The notes under the pieces are model-generated. The model saw nothing but the letters and a program-made list of their open reading frames with translations. It searched no databases and had not been told where the DNA came from. From UBA5336 sp039815055 (GTDB lineage Bacteria > Pseudomonadota > Alphaproteobacteria > Caulobacterales > Hyphomonadaceae), in the NCBI GenBank assembly GCA_039815055.1, contig JBCCAA010000008.1, positions 3,292 through 67,291 on the forward strand: a DNA stretch of 64,000 nt, read 5' to 3'. Positions 1-9,162 of the stretch are shown here, piece after piece (within the stretch, counting starts at the first letter, position 1; the number at the start of each line of letters is the position of its first letter). A program made the translations under genes and the position numbers.

Positions 1-2034
1 TGTCACCTTTATGGTCTCAAGCCGGGGGTCGGTTGGCGGTGGATAGCCCTCAAGACGGACAGGCTGGCCGAGCTCATCGGCCACAGCTTCGATCCGTGCG
101 ACCAGATCGCAATAGGCATCAGCGGTGCCCGTGGGCGGCAGGAACACGCACAGATGATTGTCACGCGGTTCAATCACCAGCGCGGTTCGCACGGGCGGTG
201 GGCCGGCAGGCTCGGTAGGCTCGCCGCTCGGCTGCGATGTGGCATTACTGGTTTTGGATTTGGGTTTCGACCGGGTAACGGCCGGGCGCTGCCGGGAAAT
301 CTGGGTTTCCGGCAAGGCGCGGCGTTCGGCAAATGGATCGACGGTCTGAATTTGCGGAAAGTCATCCGGATCGACCCACGGCAGAGATTTCATCGGCAAG
401 CGAAACCCCGCCGGACTGTCGCCCGGCACAAGGCAAAGCTGCTCGCGGCGCGTGCGCCAGATCTCTGACATCCACCTCACAGCCCGGCCATCCGAGGCGT
501 CGGCCTGGGCCAGTTGAAGCGGCAGGACAAAAGCGGCTGGCGCGCCGAGGCCGCGGTCGAACACTTTCACCATTCGGGCGCGTTCCACTGGATCATCGAG
601 TTTGTTGTCAGCTGTCGTTAGGTTTTCCGGCAAACGCGCTTCGGCGCTCAAATGTTCTGCAGGATCCTCATAGAGGGCCTGGGCGCAGGCGACATCCACG
701 CCAAGTTCCGTGGCCAGGGATTTCGCCAGATCGCCAGCATGAGAGATGCCCGGCACCTTTTCCTCAAACTCTTTCGCGATGAGATCTGGGTTCTGCCACA
801 GCGGCACACCATCGGTTCTCCAGACGATGGAATAAGCCCAGCGCGGCAGCGGCTCGCCCGGATACCATTTGCCCTGGCCATGGCTGAGCAAGCCGCCCTT
901 GGCAGACGTATCTAACAATCGCCGCGCCAGCTCGTCGGCATATTGGCGTTTCGTCGGACCCACCGCCGCCGTGGTCCACTCATCGGCGTCACGGTCATCC
1001 ATGGCGATGAAGGTGGGTTCTCCGCCCTGGGTAAGGCGCACATCGGCGGCGTCCAGTTTTTCATCAACAGCCAGTCCCGCGGCATCGATCTGGTCCCATT
1101 GCGCGTCCGTGTAGGGCTTAGTAATCCGCGCAGGTTCTCGCAGCCGCTGTACAGACATTTCAAAGTCGAAGGTGACCTCACACGGCTCCAACCCGCCGAA
1201 GATTGGCGCAGCCGATCCGGGAGATGGCGTTGCGGCCAAAGGGATATGGCCTTCGCCCGCAAACAAGCCCGAAGTGGCATCAAGACCGACCCAACCGGCG
1301 CCGGGGATAAACACCTCAGCCCAGGCATGAAGATCGGTGAAGTCGACCTCAGGCCCGTTCGCTTCGCCTTCGAAGCGCTCATCAGGGGCCAGTTGTATGA
1401 GGTAGCCAGACACAAACCGCGCCGCCAGCCCGACATGGCGAAACAGATTCACCAGCAACCAGGCGCTGTCACGGCAGGAGCCTGAACCTTTAAGAAGAGT
1501 CTCGTCAGGCGTTTGGACGCCGGGTTCCATTCGAACCAGGTAGTCGACCCGGTCTCTGACAATCTGATTGAGCTCGACCAGAAAATCGATGGTGCGCACA
1601 TCGCGCGTCTCGCCCGCTTGCCACAGGGCCTCTGTGTCCTTCGCCAGTGTCTCAAACGCGGCGCCAAAGCCTTCGGATTCCAAGTATGGGCCAAGATCGG
1701 CGCGCAGCTCCGCTTCATATCGGAACGGTACATGGAAGGCGTCTTCGTCGAGGAAGAAATCGAACGGATTGATGGCAATCATGTCGGCCACCAGATCGAT
1801 GGTGACTTCGAAATGATCGGTGAGTCTGTCGAACACGGCGCGGGCTTGATAGTTGCCGAATGGGTCTTGCTGCCAGTTCAGAAAGTGCCCGTCGGGCGAG
1901 ATCGTCTGGCTGTAGGAGACGATCGGCGTGCGCGTATGTGGCGCGGGCCGAAGCCGGACCACTTGCGGCCCAAGCTGGATTTTTCGATCATACCGGTAAG
2001 CGGTGCGGTGGGTCAGGGCGACGCGTATGCTCAT
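1..2034 (-). CDS. Transglutaminase-like protein with DUF2126-type extension (3' end beyond window)
   Basis: An open frame runs from the ATG at 2034-2032 to the left edge without a stop, giving 678 codons; the C-terminus is missing. The N-terminus (MSIRVALTHRTAYRYDR) is typical of the bacterial transglutaminase N-terminal region. The papain-like triad is visible: Cys187 in GSGSCRDSAW, His236 in DLHAWAE and Asp252 in GLDATSG. After about residue 300 (RLTQGGEPTFIAMDD) the sequence enters the long DUF2126-type region found in the large members of this family, usually about 1,100 residues. It is divergent from the ATP-grasp / alpha-E / Anbu genes to its right, and this association is a recurring cluster linked to an unresolved peptide-ligation or crosslinking pathway. 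The substrate is unknown. No clear Shine-Dalgarno precedes the ATG, so the start rests on homology and frame. Confidence 0.85.
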   Translation of the reverse strand, partial: MSIRVALTHRTAYRYDRKIQLGPQVVRLRPAPHTRTPIVSYSQTISPDGHFLNWQQDPFGNYQARAVFDRLTDHFEVTIDLVADMIAINPFDFFLDEDAFHVPFRYEAELRADLGPYLESEGFGAAFETLAKDTEALWQAGETRDVRTIDFLVELNQIVRDRVDYLVRMEPGVQTPDETLLKGSGSCRDSAWLLVNLFRHVGLAARFVSGYLIQLAPDERFEGEANGPEVDFTDLHAWAEVFIPGAGWVGLDATSGLFAGEGHIPLAATPSPGSAAPIFGGLEPCEVTFDFEMSVQRLREPARITKPYTDAQWDQIDAAGLAVDEKLDAADVRLTQGGEPTFIAMDDRDADEWTTAAVGPTKRQYADELARRLLDTSAKGGLLSHGQGKWYPGEPLPRWAYSIVWRTDGVPLWQNPDLIAKEFEEKVPGISHAGDLAKSLATELGVDVACAQALYEDPAEHLSAEARLPENLTTADNKLDDPVERARMVKVFDRGLGAPAAFVLPLQLAQADASDGRAVRWMSEIWRTRREQLCLVPGDSPAGFRLPMKSLPWVDPDDFPQIQTVDPFAERRALPETQISRQRPAVTRSKPKSKTSNATSQPSGEPTEPAGPPPVRTALVIEPRDNHLCVFLPPTGTADAYCDLVARIEAVADELGQPVRLEGYPPPTDPRLETIKVT

Positions 2035-2152
2035 CAAGCGACCATGGGTGCATGCTCGGTCGGCGGCAACCAGAGAGAATGAGAATTTAAACGCCGCTGA
2101 CTGGTCTTTGCCCGCCAATTGGTCAAACTTAATCTTAGGGAGGCACAAACCT

Positions 2153-3559
2153 TTGGCATTCGATGAAATGCAGAATGACGGTCAGGTACGCGAGGCCTAT
2201 CAGGTCCTGCAACGCTGGCTCGACGAAACCCATCAGGACGACCTGCACCAGAAACGCCGCGAAGCCGAAGCCCTGTTCCGGCGGCTGGGCATCACCTTTG
2301 CCGTGTATGGCGAAGGCGGCGATGTCGACCGCCTCATCCCGTTTGACCTGATCCCACGGGTGTTTAGCGCCACCGAATGGGATCTGATCGACCGCGGCGT
2401 GAAACAGCGCGCCAGGGCGCTCAATCTGTTTGTCAAAGATGTCTATGGCGGCAAGGAGATTTTCCGGGCCGGCGAAATTCCCGAATCCATCCTGGCGAAC
2501 AATGATGCGTACCTACCGCTGATGGACGGCGTAACCCCGCCAGCCGGTGTGTTCACGCATATTGTCGGGGTCGACCTTGTGCGAACCGGGCCGGAAGACT
2601 TCTTCGTGCTGGAAGACAATGCCCGCACACCGTCTGGTGTGTCCTACATGCTGGAAAATCGCGAAACGATGCGCCGCCTGTTCCCGGACCTGTTCCAGAG
2701 CGGCAGCGTGCGCCCGGTGGACGGCTATCCAGATCTGTTGCGCAAGACGCTGACGGAAGTGGCCCCGGAAGGCGCCGGTCAGTACCCCTCCATCGTCGTC
2801 ATGACGCCCGGCCACTTTAACAGCGCCTATTATGAACACAGCTTCCTGGCAGATGAGATGGGCGTGCCACTTGTCGAGGGCTCTGACCTGTTTGTCGAAG
2901 ACGACAAGGTGTTCATGCGCACCACAACCGGCCCGCAACCGGTCCATGTGATTTACCGGCGGATCGATGATGCGTTCCTGGACCCGGAAGCCTTCCGCCC
3001 GGACTCCGCGCTCGGCGTGCCTGGGCTCATGCGAGCCTACCGCGCTGGCGGAGTGACCATCGTAAATGCCCCTGGCACAGGCGTTTGCGATGACAAGGCC
3101 ATTTATTGCTACATGCCAGAGATCACACGGTTCTATCTCGGCGAAGAGATGATCTTGCCCAACGTGCCCACATGGCGTTGTTCAGAGCCCGACGCGCTGG
3201 CCCATGTCATGGACAACATTGCAGACCTCGTTCTGAAAGAAGTCCACGGGTCAGGCGGCTATGGCATGTTGATCGGGCCAGCTGCGACCAAGGCGGAAAT
3301 CGATGCTTATGCTGACCGAGTGCGCGCTGACCCGAAAGCCTTCATTGCCCAGCCAACCCTCGCCCTTTCAACATCGCCAACCCTGGTCGAGGCGGGAATC
3401 GCGCCGCGTCATGTGGATTTTCGCCCATTTGCCCTGGTTGGAAAGCAAGTCCGCCTGACCCCCGGCGGCCTGACCCGCGTCGCCATGCGGGAGGGCTCTC
3501 TGGTGGTAAACTCCAGCCAGGGCGGCGGCGTGAAGGACACTTGGGTATTGACCTCATGA
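2153..3559 (+). CDS. Circularly permuted ATP-grasp type 2 protein (DUF404/DUF407)
   Basis: 468 residues, the normal size of the family. Start chosen as TTG at 2153 because AGGGAGG at 2138-2144 sits 8 bases upstream and the protein then begins MAFDEMQNDGQVREAY, as relatives do; the frame is open further upstream (ATG at 2003) but with no ribosome site. Typical blocks are YGGKEIFRAGEIPESILANN, VLEDNARTPSGVSYM, a GVTIVNAPGTGVCDDKA segment and VLKEVHGSGGYGM, the ATP-grasp core in permuted order. It probably forms an amide or peptide bond using ATP. It is followed 25 bases later by the alpha-E gene and then the Anbu protease, so the three are very probably one transcript. The product of the pathway is not known. 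Confidence 0.93.
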   Translation: MAFDEMQNDGQVREAYQVLQRWLDETHQDDLHQKRREAEALFRRLGITFAVYGEGGDVDRLIPFDLIPRVFSATEWDLIDRGVKQRARALNLFVKDVYGGKEIFRAGEIPESILANNDAYLPLMDGVTPPAGVFTHIVGVDLVRTGPEDFFVLEDNARTPSGVSYMLENRETMRRLFPDLFQSGSVRPVDGYPDLLRKTLTEVAPEGAGQYPSIVVMTPGHFNSAYYEHSFLADEMGVPLVEGSDLFVEDDKVFMRTTTGPQPVHVIYRRIDDAFLDPEAFRPDSALGVPGLMRAYRAGGVTIVNAPGTGVCDDKAIYCYMPEITRFYLGEEMILPNVPTWRCSEPDALAHVMDNIADLVLKEVHGSGGYGMLIGPAATKAEIDAYADRVRADPKAFIAQPTLALSTSPTLVEAGIAPRHVDFRPFALVGKQVRLTPGGLTRVAMREGSLVVNSSQGGGVKDTWVLTS

Positions 3560-3584
3560 GGCGCACAATCGGAGCCCCTTCTTC

Positions 3585-4577
3585 ATGCTGAGTCGGGTCG
3601 CGGAAAACCTGTTCTGGATTGGGCGTTATGTCGAACGGGCCGAGAATGTCGCCCGTCTGATCGATGCTGTGCGACGTATGGTGACGCTGCCCGCCCAATT
3701 TGGCCGCTCAACCACGAATGAGTGGTCCTCGGCGCTGATCGCCGCCGGCGCGCGCGACCAGTTGGGAAAGGAGGTCGAGTCCGCAGAGCAGCAAATCGCG
3801 ATCCAGCACTTGATCTTCGATATGGACAACCCGTCCAGCGTGAAGAACAGCTTCACGCGCGCCAGAGAGAACGCCAGGGCGGTACGCGCCGCGCTGACCC
3901 AGGAAAGCTGGGAGGCCATCAACACTGCCTGGCGCGAAATGCGTGATTTTACCCCTGAACACGTCAAAGGCGCGCAGCTGCTGGACCTGTTGGACTGGAT
4001 CAAGGCCAAGTCGGCTATTTTCCGCGGGAGCAATTATGGCACCATGATGCGCGGCGATGGCTATGATTTCATCCGCATGGGCGCCGCGATTGAGCGAATC
4101 GATTCGACCGCGCGCCTTCTGGACGTGAAATACCACGTGCTTTTGCCGACTCTGCAGGATGTCGGATCCGTCGAAGACCATTATCAATGGTTATCTTTGC
4201 TGCAGGCCGCATCGGCCCAGCGCGCCTATTTCTTCGCCACACAGGCCGATGTCACCCCCAAGGGCGTGGCGAAATTCCTGATCCTGAACAATCACTTCCC
4301 GCGGTCCATCGTATTCAACGTTCGTCTGGCCGATGCCGCGGTGGCCGACCTTGAGAGCTTTTACGGCCAGCCTTCGCTTTGCCGCCAGCCGCTTTCCGAT
4401 CTTGCCAACCGGCTGTCCAGCCTATCTATCGACCAGATACTCAACGCGGGTCTTCATGAGTTCCTGACTGATGTGATTGAGCAGAATGCAAAAAACGCCC
4501 TTCATCTGGCAGAAGCATATGGGTTTGCGCCCATAATTGGAGAGGAAACAGGCCTTGGATCAGACACTGAACAGTGA
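3585..4577 (+). CDS. Alpha-E domain protein (DUF403)
   Basis: 330 residues, almost entirely predicted helical, with the family signature at the N-terminus: MLSRVAENLFWIGRYVERAE followed by NVARLID. Members of this family are the constant partner of the circularly permuted ATP-grasp protein and of transglutaminase-like proteins; their biochemical role has not been established. The gene lies 25 bases after the ATP-grasp gene. Its last bases overlap a possible upstream start of the Anbu gene, which suggests translational coupling. No membrane segment or signal peptide is visible, so a cytoplasmic location is likely. Confidence 0.92.
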   Translation: MLSRVAENLFWIGRYVERAENVARLIDAVRRMVTLPAQFGRSTTNEWSSALIAAGARDQLGKEVESAEQQIAIQHLIFDMDNPSSVKNSFTRARENARAVRAALTQESWEAINTAWREMRDFTPEHVKGAQLLDLLDWIKAKSAIFRGSNYGTMMRGDGYDFIRMGAAIERIDSTARLLDVKYHVLLPTLQDVGSVEDHYQWLSLLQAASAQRAYFFATQADVTPKGVAKFLILNNHFPRSIVFNVRLADAAVADLESFYGQPSLCRQPLSDLANRLSSLSIDQILNAGLHEFLTDVIEQNAKNALHLAEAYGFAPIIGEETGLGSDTEQ

Positions 4578-4632
4578 CAGACAAAACGGACTGTTCGATC
4601 CGACCGTTGCACCTTCCCTGGAAACCATCCCG

Positions 4633-5364
4633 ATGACCTATTGCGTAGCGCTGAAACTCAATCAGGGCCTTATCTTTCTCGCCGATACCCGCACCAATGC
4701 CGGTATCGACAATGTATCGCGTGTCAAGAAGCTGTTCACCTGGCAGCTGCCCGGCGACCGGATTATCACCATGCTCACGGCGGGCAATCTGGGCATCACC
4801 CAGGCGGTGATTTCCGAGATAAACGAAGACATCGATCGCCCGCCGCTAAATGAACCCAACATCATGACGGCCGACAGCATGTTCGATGTGGCCCAGATCG
4901 TCGGCGAAAAGATGAGCTTGGTGCAGCAGCGCTTCATCACCGGCTTGCAGGCGCGCGGCGTTGATTCCGGCGCCAGCATCATCGTTGGCGGGCAACGCGC
5001 GGGCGGTCCACCGCGGCTGTTTCTGGTCTATGCGGCGGGCAACTTCATAGAGGCCATGGACGACACGCCTTACTTCCAGATCGGCGAGCACAAATATGGC
5101 AAACCGATAATTGATCGCGTCGTCACGGTAGACACCGACATTGAGGACGCCGTCATCTGCGCCTTGCTATCGATGGATTCCACAATTCGCTCAAACCTGT
5201 CGGTTGGCATGCCGCTGGACCTGGCGGTGGTTCGCAATGATGCCTTCATGTTTGAGCAACTTCGACGGATTGAGGCCGAAGATCCGGACTATCAACAATT
5301 TTCCGAAACCTGGTCCCAGCAGCTCCGTGATGCCTTCGGCGTGATGCGGCAGATGAAGGTTTAG
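4633..5364 (+). CDS. Anbu-type (COG3484) proteasome-like peptidase
   Basis: From the ATG at 4633 the protein is 243 residues and begins MTYCVALKLNQGLIF. Removal of Met would expose Thr1, the N-terminal nucleophile of this family; Asp17 (FLADTRTNAG) and a Lys at 31/32 (RVKK) complete the expected catalytic set. Anbu proteins are HslV-like peptidases that assemble into open rings or helices, and they co-occur with alpha-E, ATP-grasp and transglutaminase genes as here. An in-frame TTG at 4555 has a better ribosome site (GGAGAGG at 4539-4545, 9 bases away) and would add a 26-residue leader before the Thr. I prefer 4633 because relatives start with Met-Thr. Confidence 0.88.
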   Translation: MTYCVALKLNQGLIFLADTRTNAGIDNVSRVKKLFTWQLPGDRIITMLTAGNLGITQAVISEINEDIDRPPLNEPNIMTADSMFDVAQIVGEKMSLVQQRFITGLQARGVDSGASIIVGGQRAGGPPRLFLVYAAGNFIEAMDDTPYFQIGEHKYGKPIIDRVVTVDTDIEDAVICALLSMDSTIRSNLSVGMPLDLAVVRNDAFMFEQLRRIEAEDPDYQQFSETWSQQLRDAFGVMRQMKV

Positions 5365-5461
5365 ACCGCGCTGATGTCTATTGCGCCGCGCGGTGCGCTG
5401 AAGGCTGCCCATTTGCAAGTTCTGCGCTATAAGGCGTGCCCAGACAGAGTTCGCACACGCC

Positions 5462-6499
5462 ATGAAATTCCTCGACCAATGCAAAATCTTCGTCGCTTCG
5501 GGTGCGGGCGGCAAGGGCGCCGTCTCGTTCCGGCGTGAGGCCTACGTGGAGTTTGGCGGACCTGATGGTGGGGATGGCGGCAAGGGCGGCGATGTCTGGG
5601 CCGAAGCGGTCGAAGGCCTCAACACGCTGATCGACTACCGCTACAAACAGCATTTCAAGGCCGAACGCGGCGTCGGCGGCATGGGCAAACAGCGCACCGG
5701 GCGCGGCGGCAAGGACACCACGGTTGCCCTGCCCGTGGGCACACAGATCTTTGAGGAAGACCGCGAAACCCTGATCGCGGATCTGACCGAGGTCGGCGCG
5801 CGCGTGATGCTGTGTGAAGGCGGCAATGGCGGCTGGGGCAATATCCGGTTCAAATCCTCCACCAATCGCGCTCCGCGCCGCGCAAACCCGGGCGAACCCG
5901 GCGAAGAACGCTGGATTTGGCTGCGCCTGAAACTGATCGCCGATGCTGGTCTGGTTGGCCTGCCCAATGCCGGCAAATCGACGTTTCTCAGCGTGGTGTC
6001 GGCCGCCAAGCCGAAGATCGCCGACTATCCATTCACAACGCTCAGCCCCGGCCTGGGTGTGGTCGATCTCGGCCCCGGCTCACGCTTTGTTCTGGCCGAT
6101 ATTCCCGGTCTCATCGAAGGCGCGGCAGACGGCGCGGGGCTCGGCACGCGCTTTCTGGGCCATATCGAGCGCTGCAAGGTGCTGGTCCACCTGATCGATG
6201 GCACACAGGACGATGTGGCTGGCGCTTACCGCACCATCCGCGACGAATTGAAGAGTTATGGCGCCGGCGTGGGTGACAAGCCGCAAGTGCTGGCGCTGAA
6301 CAAAATCGATGCCCTCGGCCCTGAACTGGCGGCTGAGCAGGCAGCGCTACTGGAAGCCGAAGCCGGCATGAAACCGATGCTGCTGTCGGGCGTCTCGGGT
6401 GACGGCGTGCAGGACGTATTGCGCGCGGCGGGCCGCCACCTGCAACTGATCGCAGATGACGCCGCCAGCGATGATGAGACGGACTGGTCGCCAGCATGA
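5462..6499 (+). CDS. obgE: GTPase Obg/CgtA
   Basis: 345 residues. The N-terminal glycine-rich Obg fold (MKFLDQCKIFVASGAGGKG) is followed by a G domain with G1 GLPNAGKS at about residue 164, the switch segment DYPFTTLSPGLGVV, G3 DIPGLIEGAADGAGLG and G4 NKID. The protein ends with a short acidic tail and lacks an additional C-terminal OCT domain, as is usual in Gram-negative bacteria. Obg binds the 50S subunit and couples ribosome assembly to growth and stress. The stop overlaps the proB start by 4 bases (ATGA), so proB is probably translationally coupled. rplU-rpmA, frequent neighbours of obgE, are not present directly upstream. Confidence 0.97.
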   Translation: MKFLDQCKIFVASGAGGKGAVSFRREAYVEFGGPDGGDGGKGGDVWAEAVEGLNTLIDYRYKQHFKAERGVGGMGKQRTGRGGKDTTVALPVGTQIFEEDRETLIADLTEVGARVMLCEGGNGGWGNIRFKSSTNRAPRRANPGEPGEERWIWLRLKLIADAGLVGLPNAGKSTFLSVVSAAKPKIADYPFTTLSPGLGVVDLGPGSRFVLADIPGLIEGAADGAGLGTRFLGHIERCKVLVHLIDGTQDDVAGAYRTIRDELKSYGAGVGDKPQVLALNKIDALGPELAAEQAALLEAEAGMKPMLLSGVSGDGVQDVLRAAGRHLQLIADDAASDDETDWSPA

Positions 6500-7617
6500 G
6501 CGCCGTGCTGGCTTCAGCGCGCCGCATCGTGATCAAGGTGGGCTCAGCCCTGATCAGCGAAAGTGGCGATGTCCGCGAGGATTGGCTCACCGCGCTGGGC
6601 CAAGACCTGAAAGCGTTGACCGACAACAAGCAGGATGTGGTACTGGTGTCGTCCGGCGCCATCGCCGTGGGGCGCGGCGCCTTGGGCGGGGGCATCCCGC
6701 GCCGTCTCGAAGAAAAGCAGGCTGCGGCCGCCTTTGGCCAGCCGCGCTTGATGGCGGCGCTCAACCGGGCGTTTTCCGCCAACGGGTTTACCCTCGCCCA
6801 AGCCTTGCTCACCCTTGATGACACGGAACATCGTCGCCGTTGGCTGAATGCCCGCGCCACGCTGGAAACCATCCTGGCGGTGCCAGGCGGTCTGCCCATC
6901 ATCAATGAGAATGACACCGTCGCCACCGATGAAATCCGCTATGGCGACAATGACCGGCTGGCGGCCCGTGTTGCCCAGATGCTCTCAGCTGATTTGCTGG
7001 TGCTGTTGTCGGATGTGGACGGGCTCTATTCTGCCGACCCGCGGCATGATGAAACGGCGCAACACATCGCGGAAGTCGATGGGCTTACATCCGAGCATAT
7101 CGCCATGGCGGGCGGCGCGAACACCGCCTCTGGTCTTGGCTCAGGCGGCATGGCCACAAAACTGATGGCGGCGCAAATCGCCTATGGCGCAGGCTGTGCT
7201 ACGCTGATCGCGGACGGGCGCGGCAGCCATCCCATAACGGCCCTGAAACAGGGCGCACGTCATACACTGGTTCGCCCCAGCCTGACACCGCGAGCCGCCC
7301 GGCTGCAGTGGCTCGCCAGCCATTTGAAGCCGGAAGGCGTCATCCATGTTGATGCTGGCGCTGCAACGGCATTAAGCGGTGGATCCAGCCTTCTGCCCGT
7401 CGGTATTACGGGTGTGGACGGTGAATTTGAACGCGGCGCCGCCATCGCAATACACACTCCACAAGGCGAGCCAATAGCGCGCGGGGTCACCGCCTACAGC
7501 GCCCGCGACATCGCCCTGATTGCCGGGTGTCGCAGCGATGAAGTTGAAACCCGCCTCGGCGTGCGCGGCCGGCCATCGGTGGTGCACCGCGATGATCTGG
7601 TGCGCGACAACGCATGA
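6496..7617 (+). CDS. proB: Glutamate 5-kinase
   Basis: 373 residues: an amino-acid kinase domain (IVIKVGSALIS at the N-terminus, PIINENDTVATDEIRYGDND around residues 134-153, LLSDVDGLYSADPR around 180) and a C-terminal PUA domain from about residue 280. It phosphorylates the gamma-carboxyl of L-glutamate, the first step of proline synthesis. It overlaps obgE by ATGA and overlaps the following tsaE by ATGA, so it is embedded in one operon. proA, the next enzyme of the pathway, is not in the window. Confidence 0.96.
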   Translation: MSAVLASARRIVIKVGSALISESGDVREDWLTALGQDLKALTDNKQDVVLVSSGAIAVGRGALGGGIPRRLEEKQAAAAFGQPRLMAALNRAFSANGFTLAQALLTLDDTEHRRRWLNARATLETILAVPGGLPIINENDTVATDEIRYGDNDRLAARVAQMLSADLLVLLSDVDGLYSADPRHDETAQHIAEVDGLTSEHIAMAGGANTASGLGSGGMATKLMAAQIAYGAGCATLIADGRGSHPITALKQGARHTLVRPSLTPRAARLQWLASHLKPEGVIHVDAGAATALSGGSSLLPVGITGVDGEFERGAAIAIHTPQGEPIARGVTAYSARDIALIAGCRSDEVETRLGVRGRPSVVHRDDLVRDNA

Positions 7618-8069
7618 GTGAGCCCATCGCGCTGCCCGATCTGGCCACCAGCGCAAAACTGGGTGCCGCGCTCGCAAGACTGCTGCGCCCCGGTGATGTG
7701 GTGGCGTTAGCCGGTGAGCTGGGAGCCGGGAAGACCAGCCTGGTGCGCGCCATCCTGTCGGCCATGGCAGGCGCGGCGCTGGAGGTGCCCAGCCCAACCT
7801 ATACGCTGGTACAGACCTATTCGATCGCCGGCCGCGAACTTTACCATTTTGACCTCTATCGCCTTACGGGTCCCGCAGAACTGGACGAGTTGGGCTGGGA
7901 AGACACCGTCGACGGTATCGCGCTTATTGAATGGCCAGACCGGGCCGGGCCTCGCCTTCCGGCCTGGCGGCTGGATATTTCTTTGGACATGTCCGGCCAG
8001 GGCCGCATCGCACGGCTGGAACCCCACGGCGAAGACTGGCAGTCTCGGCTGAATGAATTCTGTATCTGA
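7614..8069 (+). CDS. tsaE: tRNA t6A biosynthesis ATPase TsaE
   Basis: 151 residues with Walker A GELGAGKTSLVRAIL near residue 39, the VPSPTYTLVQTY segment, and the EWPDRAGPRLP motif typical of this family. TsaE works with TsaB and TsaD in attaching threonylcarbamoyl to A37 of ANN-decoding tRNAs. It overlaps proB upstream by 4 bases and the amgK-like gene downstream by 17 bases. The tsaE-amgK-murU linkage is a familiar arrangement in alphaproteobacteria and pseudomonads. Confidence 0.96.
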   Translation: MSEPIALPDLATSAKLGAALARLLRPGDVVALAGELGAGKTSLVRAILSAMAGAALEVPSPTYTLVQTYSIAGRELYHFDLYRLTGPAELDELGWEDTVDGIALIEWPDRAGPRLPAWRLDISLDMSGQGRIARLEPHGEDWQSRLNEFCI

Positions 8070-9162
8070 CATCCGCGCTAGCCAGATCGATGCCTTCCTG
8101 CACGATGCAGGATGGGTGGACGCTGTGCGCCATCCACTCAACCAGGATGCCTCGACACGCTATTATGTGCGTCTGACCCGCGCCGATGGTCGAACCGCCA
8201 TGCTGATGGACGCGCCCGGCGTCGAAGGCGCGCCCTGCCCGCCTGGCGCGGATGAGGCCACACGCCAGGCCATGGGTTGGAACGCATTGACCCGGCTGGC
8301 CGCATCGCGCGTGGACGCCTTCATCGCACTGTCCGGCGAGCTTAAATCGCGTGGCTTGTCATCCCCGAACATCCTGGTCGCAGACGTTGAAACCGGCCTG
8401 GCCCTGCTCGAAGATTTTGGCGAAGGCCGCGAGTTTGCGCGATTGCTGGAGCGCGGCGCGGCCAGCGAAACTGATCTTTACGCCAGCGCCGTTGAGGTTC
8501 TGGCCGGGCTGCACAGCACGCCGGCGCCGAGCATGGCCAGTGGTTATGGCCAACACTGGCCGATCCTGGAGTTCGATACTGTCGCGCTACGCACCAATGC
8601 CGACCTGTTCGCAGAATGGATGCCGCAGTTTGACGGACAGATGCGTTGGAATGAAGCTGCCGCTGCGCGCTGGACCGAAGAACGCGATCGGTTGATCGCG
8701 GCTGCGATGGAGCGCCCGCGGGCGTTCACCCTGCGCGATTTCCATGCCGAGAACCTGATCTGGCTGCCAGACCGCGCCGGCCCGGCCCGCATTGGCTTGC
8801 TGGACTTTCAGGATGCCGTGAATGGCTGGGCGGGCTGGGATCTGGCGATGCTGACCCAGGATGCGCGCCGCGAAGTTTCACCTGCCGCGCGCGAGGCCGC
8901 GCTCAGCGCTTACGTCTCTGCCACCGGACGGAACCGCACCGAACTGGATGAGGAACTCGCCATCATCGGGACGCTGAATGCCCTGCGTATCGCGGGCCTT
9001 TTCGCACGCCTGATTTACCGGGACAGGAAGCCCCGCTACGGCGCCTTCCAGGACCGGCAGCTACGGATTCTCGCGCGCAATCTGGGTCACCCGGCGGTTG
9101 GCGGCATGGCAAATTTTGTTCGCGATATCGCGCCTCACATTCTGGAGATGAGCGATGGCTGA
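8053..9162 (+). CDS. amgK: N-acetylmuramate/N-acetylglucosamine 1-kinase AmgK (phosphotransferase family)
   Basis: 369 residues of aminoglycoside-phosphotransferase fold. The catalytic block is TLRDFHAENLIWL (His/Asn of the Brenner-type motif) and the metal-binding Asp is in GLLDFQDAVNGWAGWDLAML. AmgK phosphorylates MurNAc and GlcNAc at C1 in the cell-wall recycling route that bypasses MurA and therefore fosfomycin. Position supports this assignment: it directly precedes a murU-type gene, which it overlaps by 8 bases, and follows tsaE. Without the neighbour it could only be called a phosphotransferase. Confidence 0.92.
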   Translation: MNSVSDIRASQIDAFLHDAGWVDAVRHPLNQDASTRYYVRLTRADGRTAMLMDAPGVEGAPCPPGADEATRQAMGWNALTRLAASRVDAFIALSGELKSRGLSSPNILVADVETGLALLEDFGEGREFARLLERGAASETDLYASAVEVLAGLHSTPAPSMASGYGQHWPILEFDTVALRTNADLFAEWMPQFDGQMRWNEAAAARWTEERDRLIAAAMERPRAFTLRDFHAENLIWLPDRAGPARIGLLDFQDAVNGWAGWDLAMLTQDARREVSPAAREAALSAYVSATGRNRTELDEELAIIGTLNALRIAGLFARLIYRDRKPRYGAFQDRQLRILARNLGHPAVGGMANFVRDIAPHILEMSDG

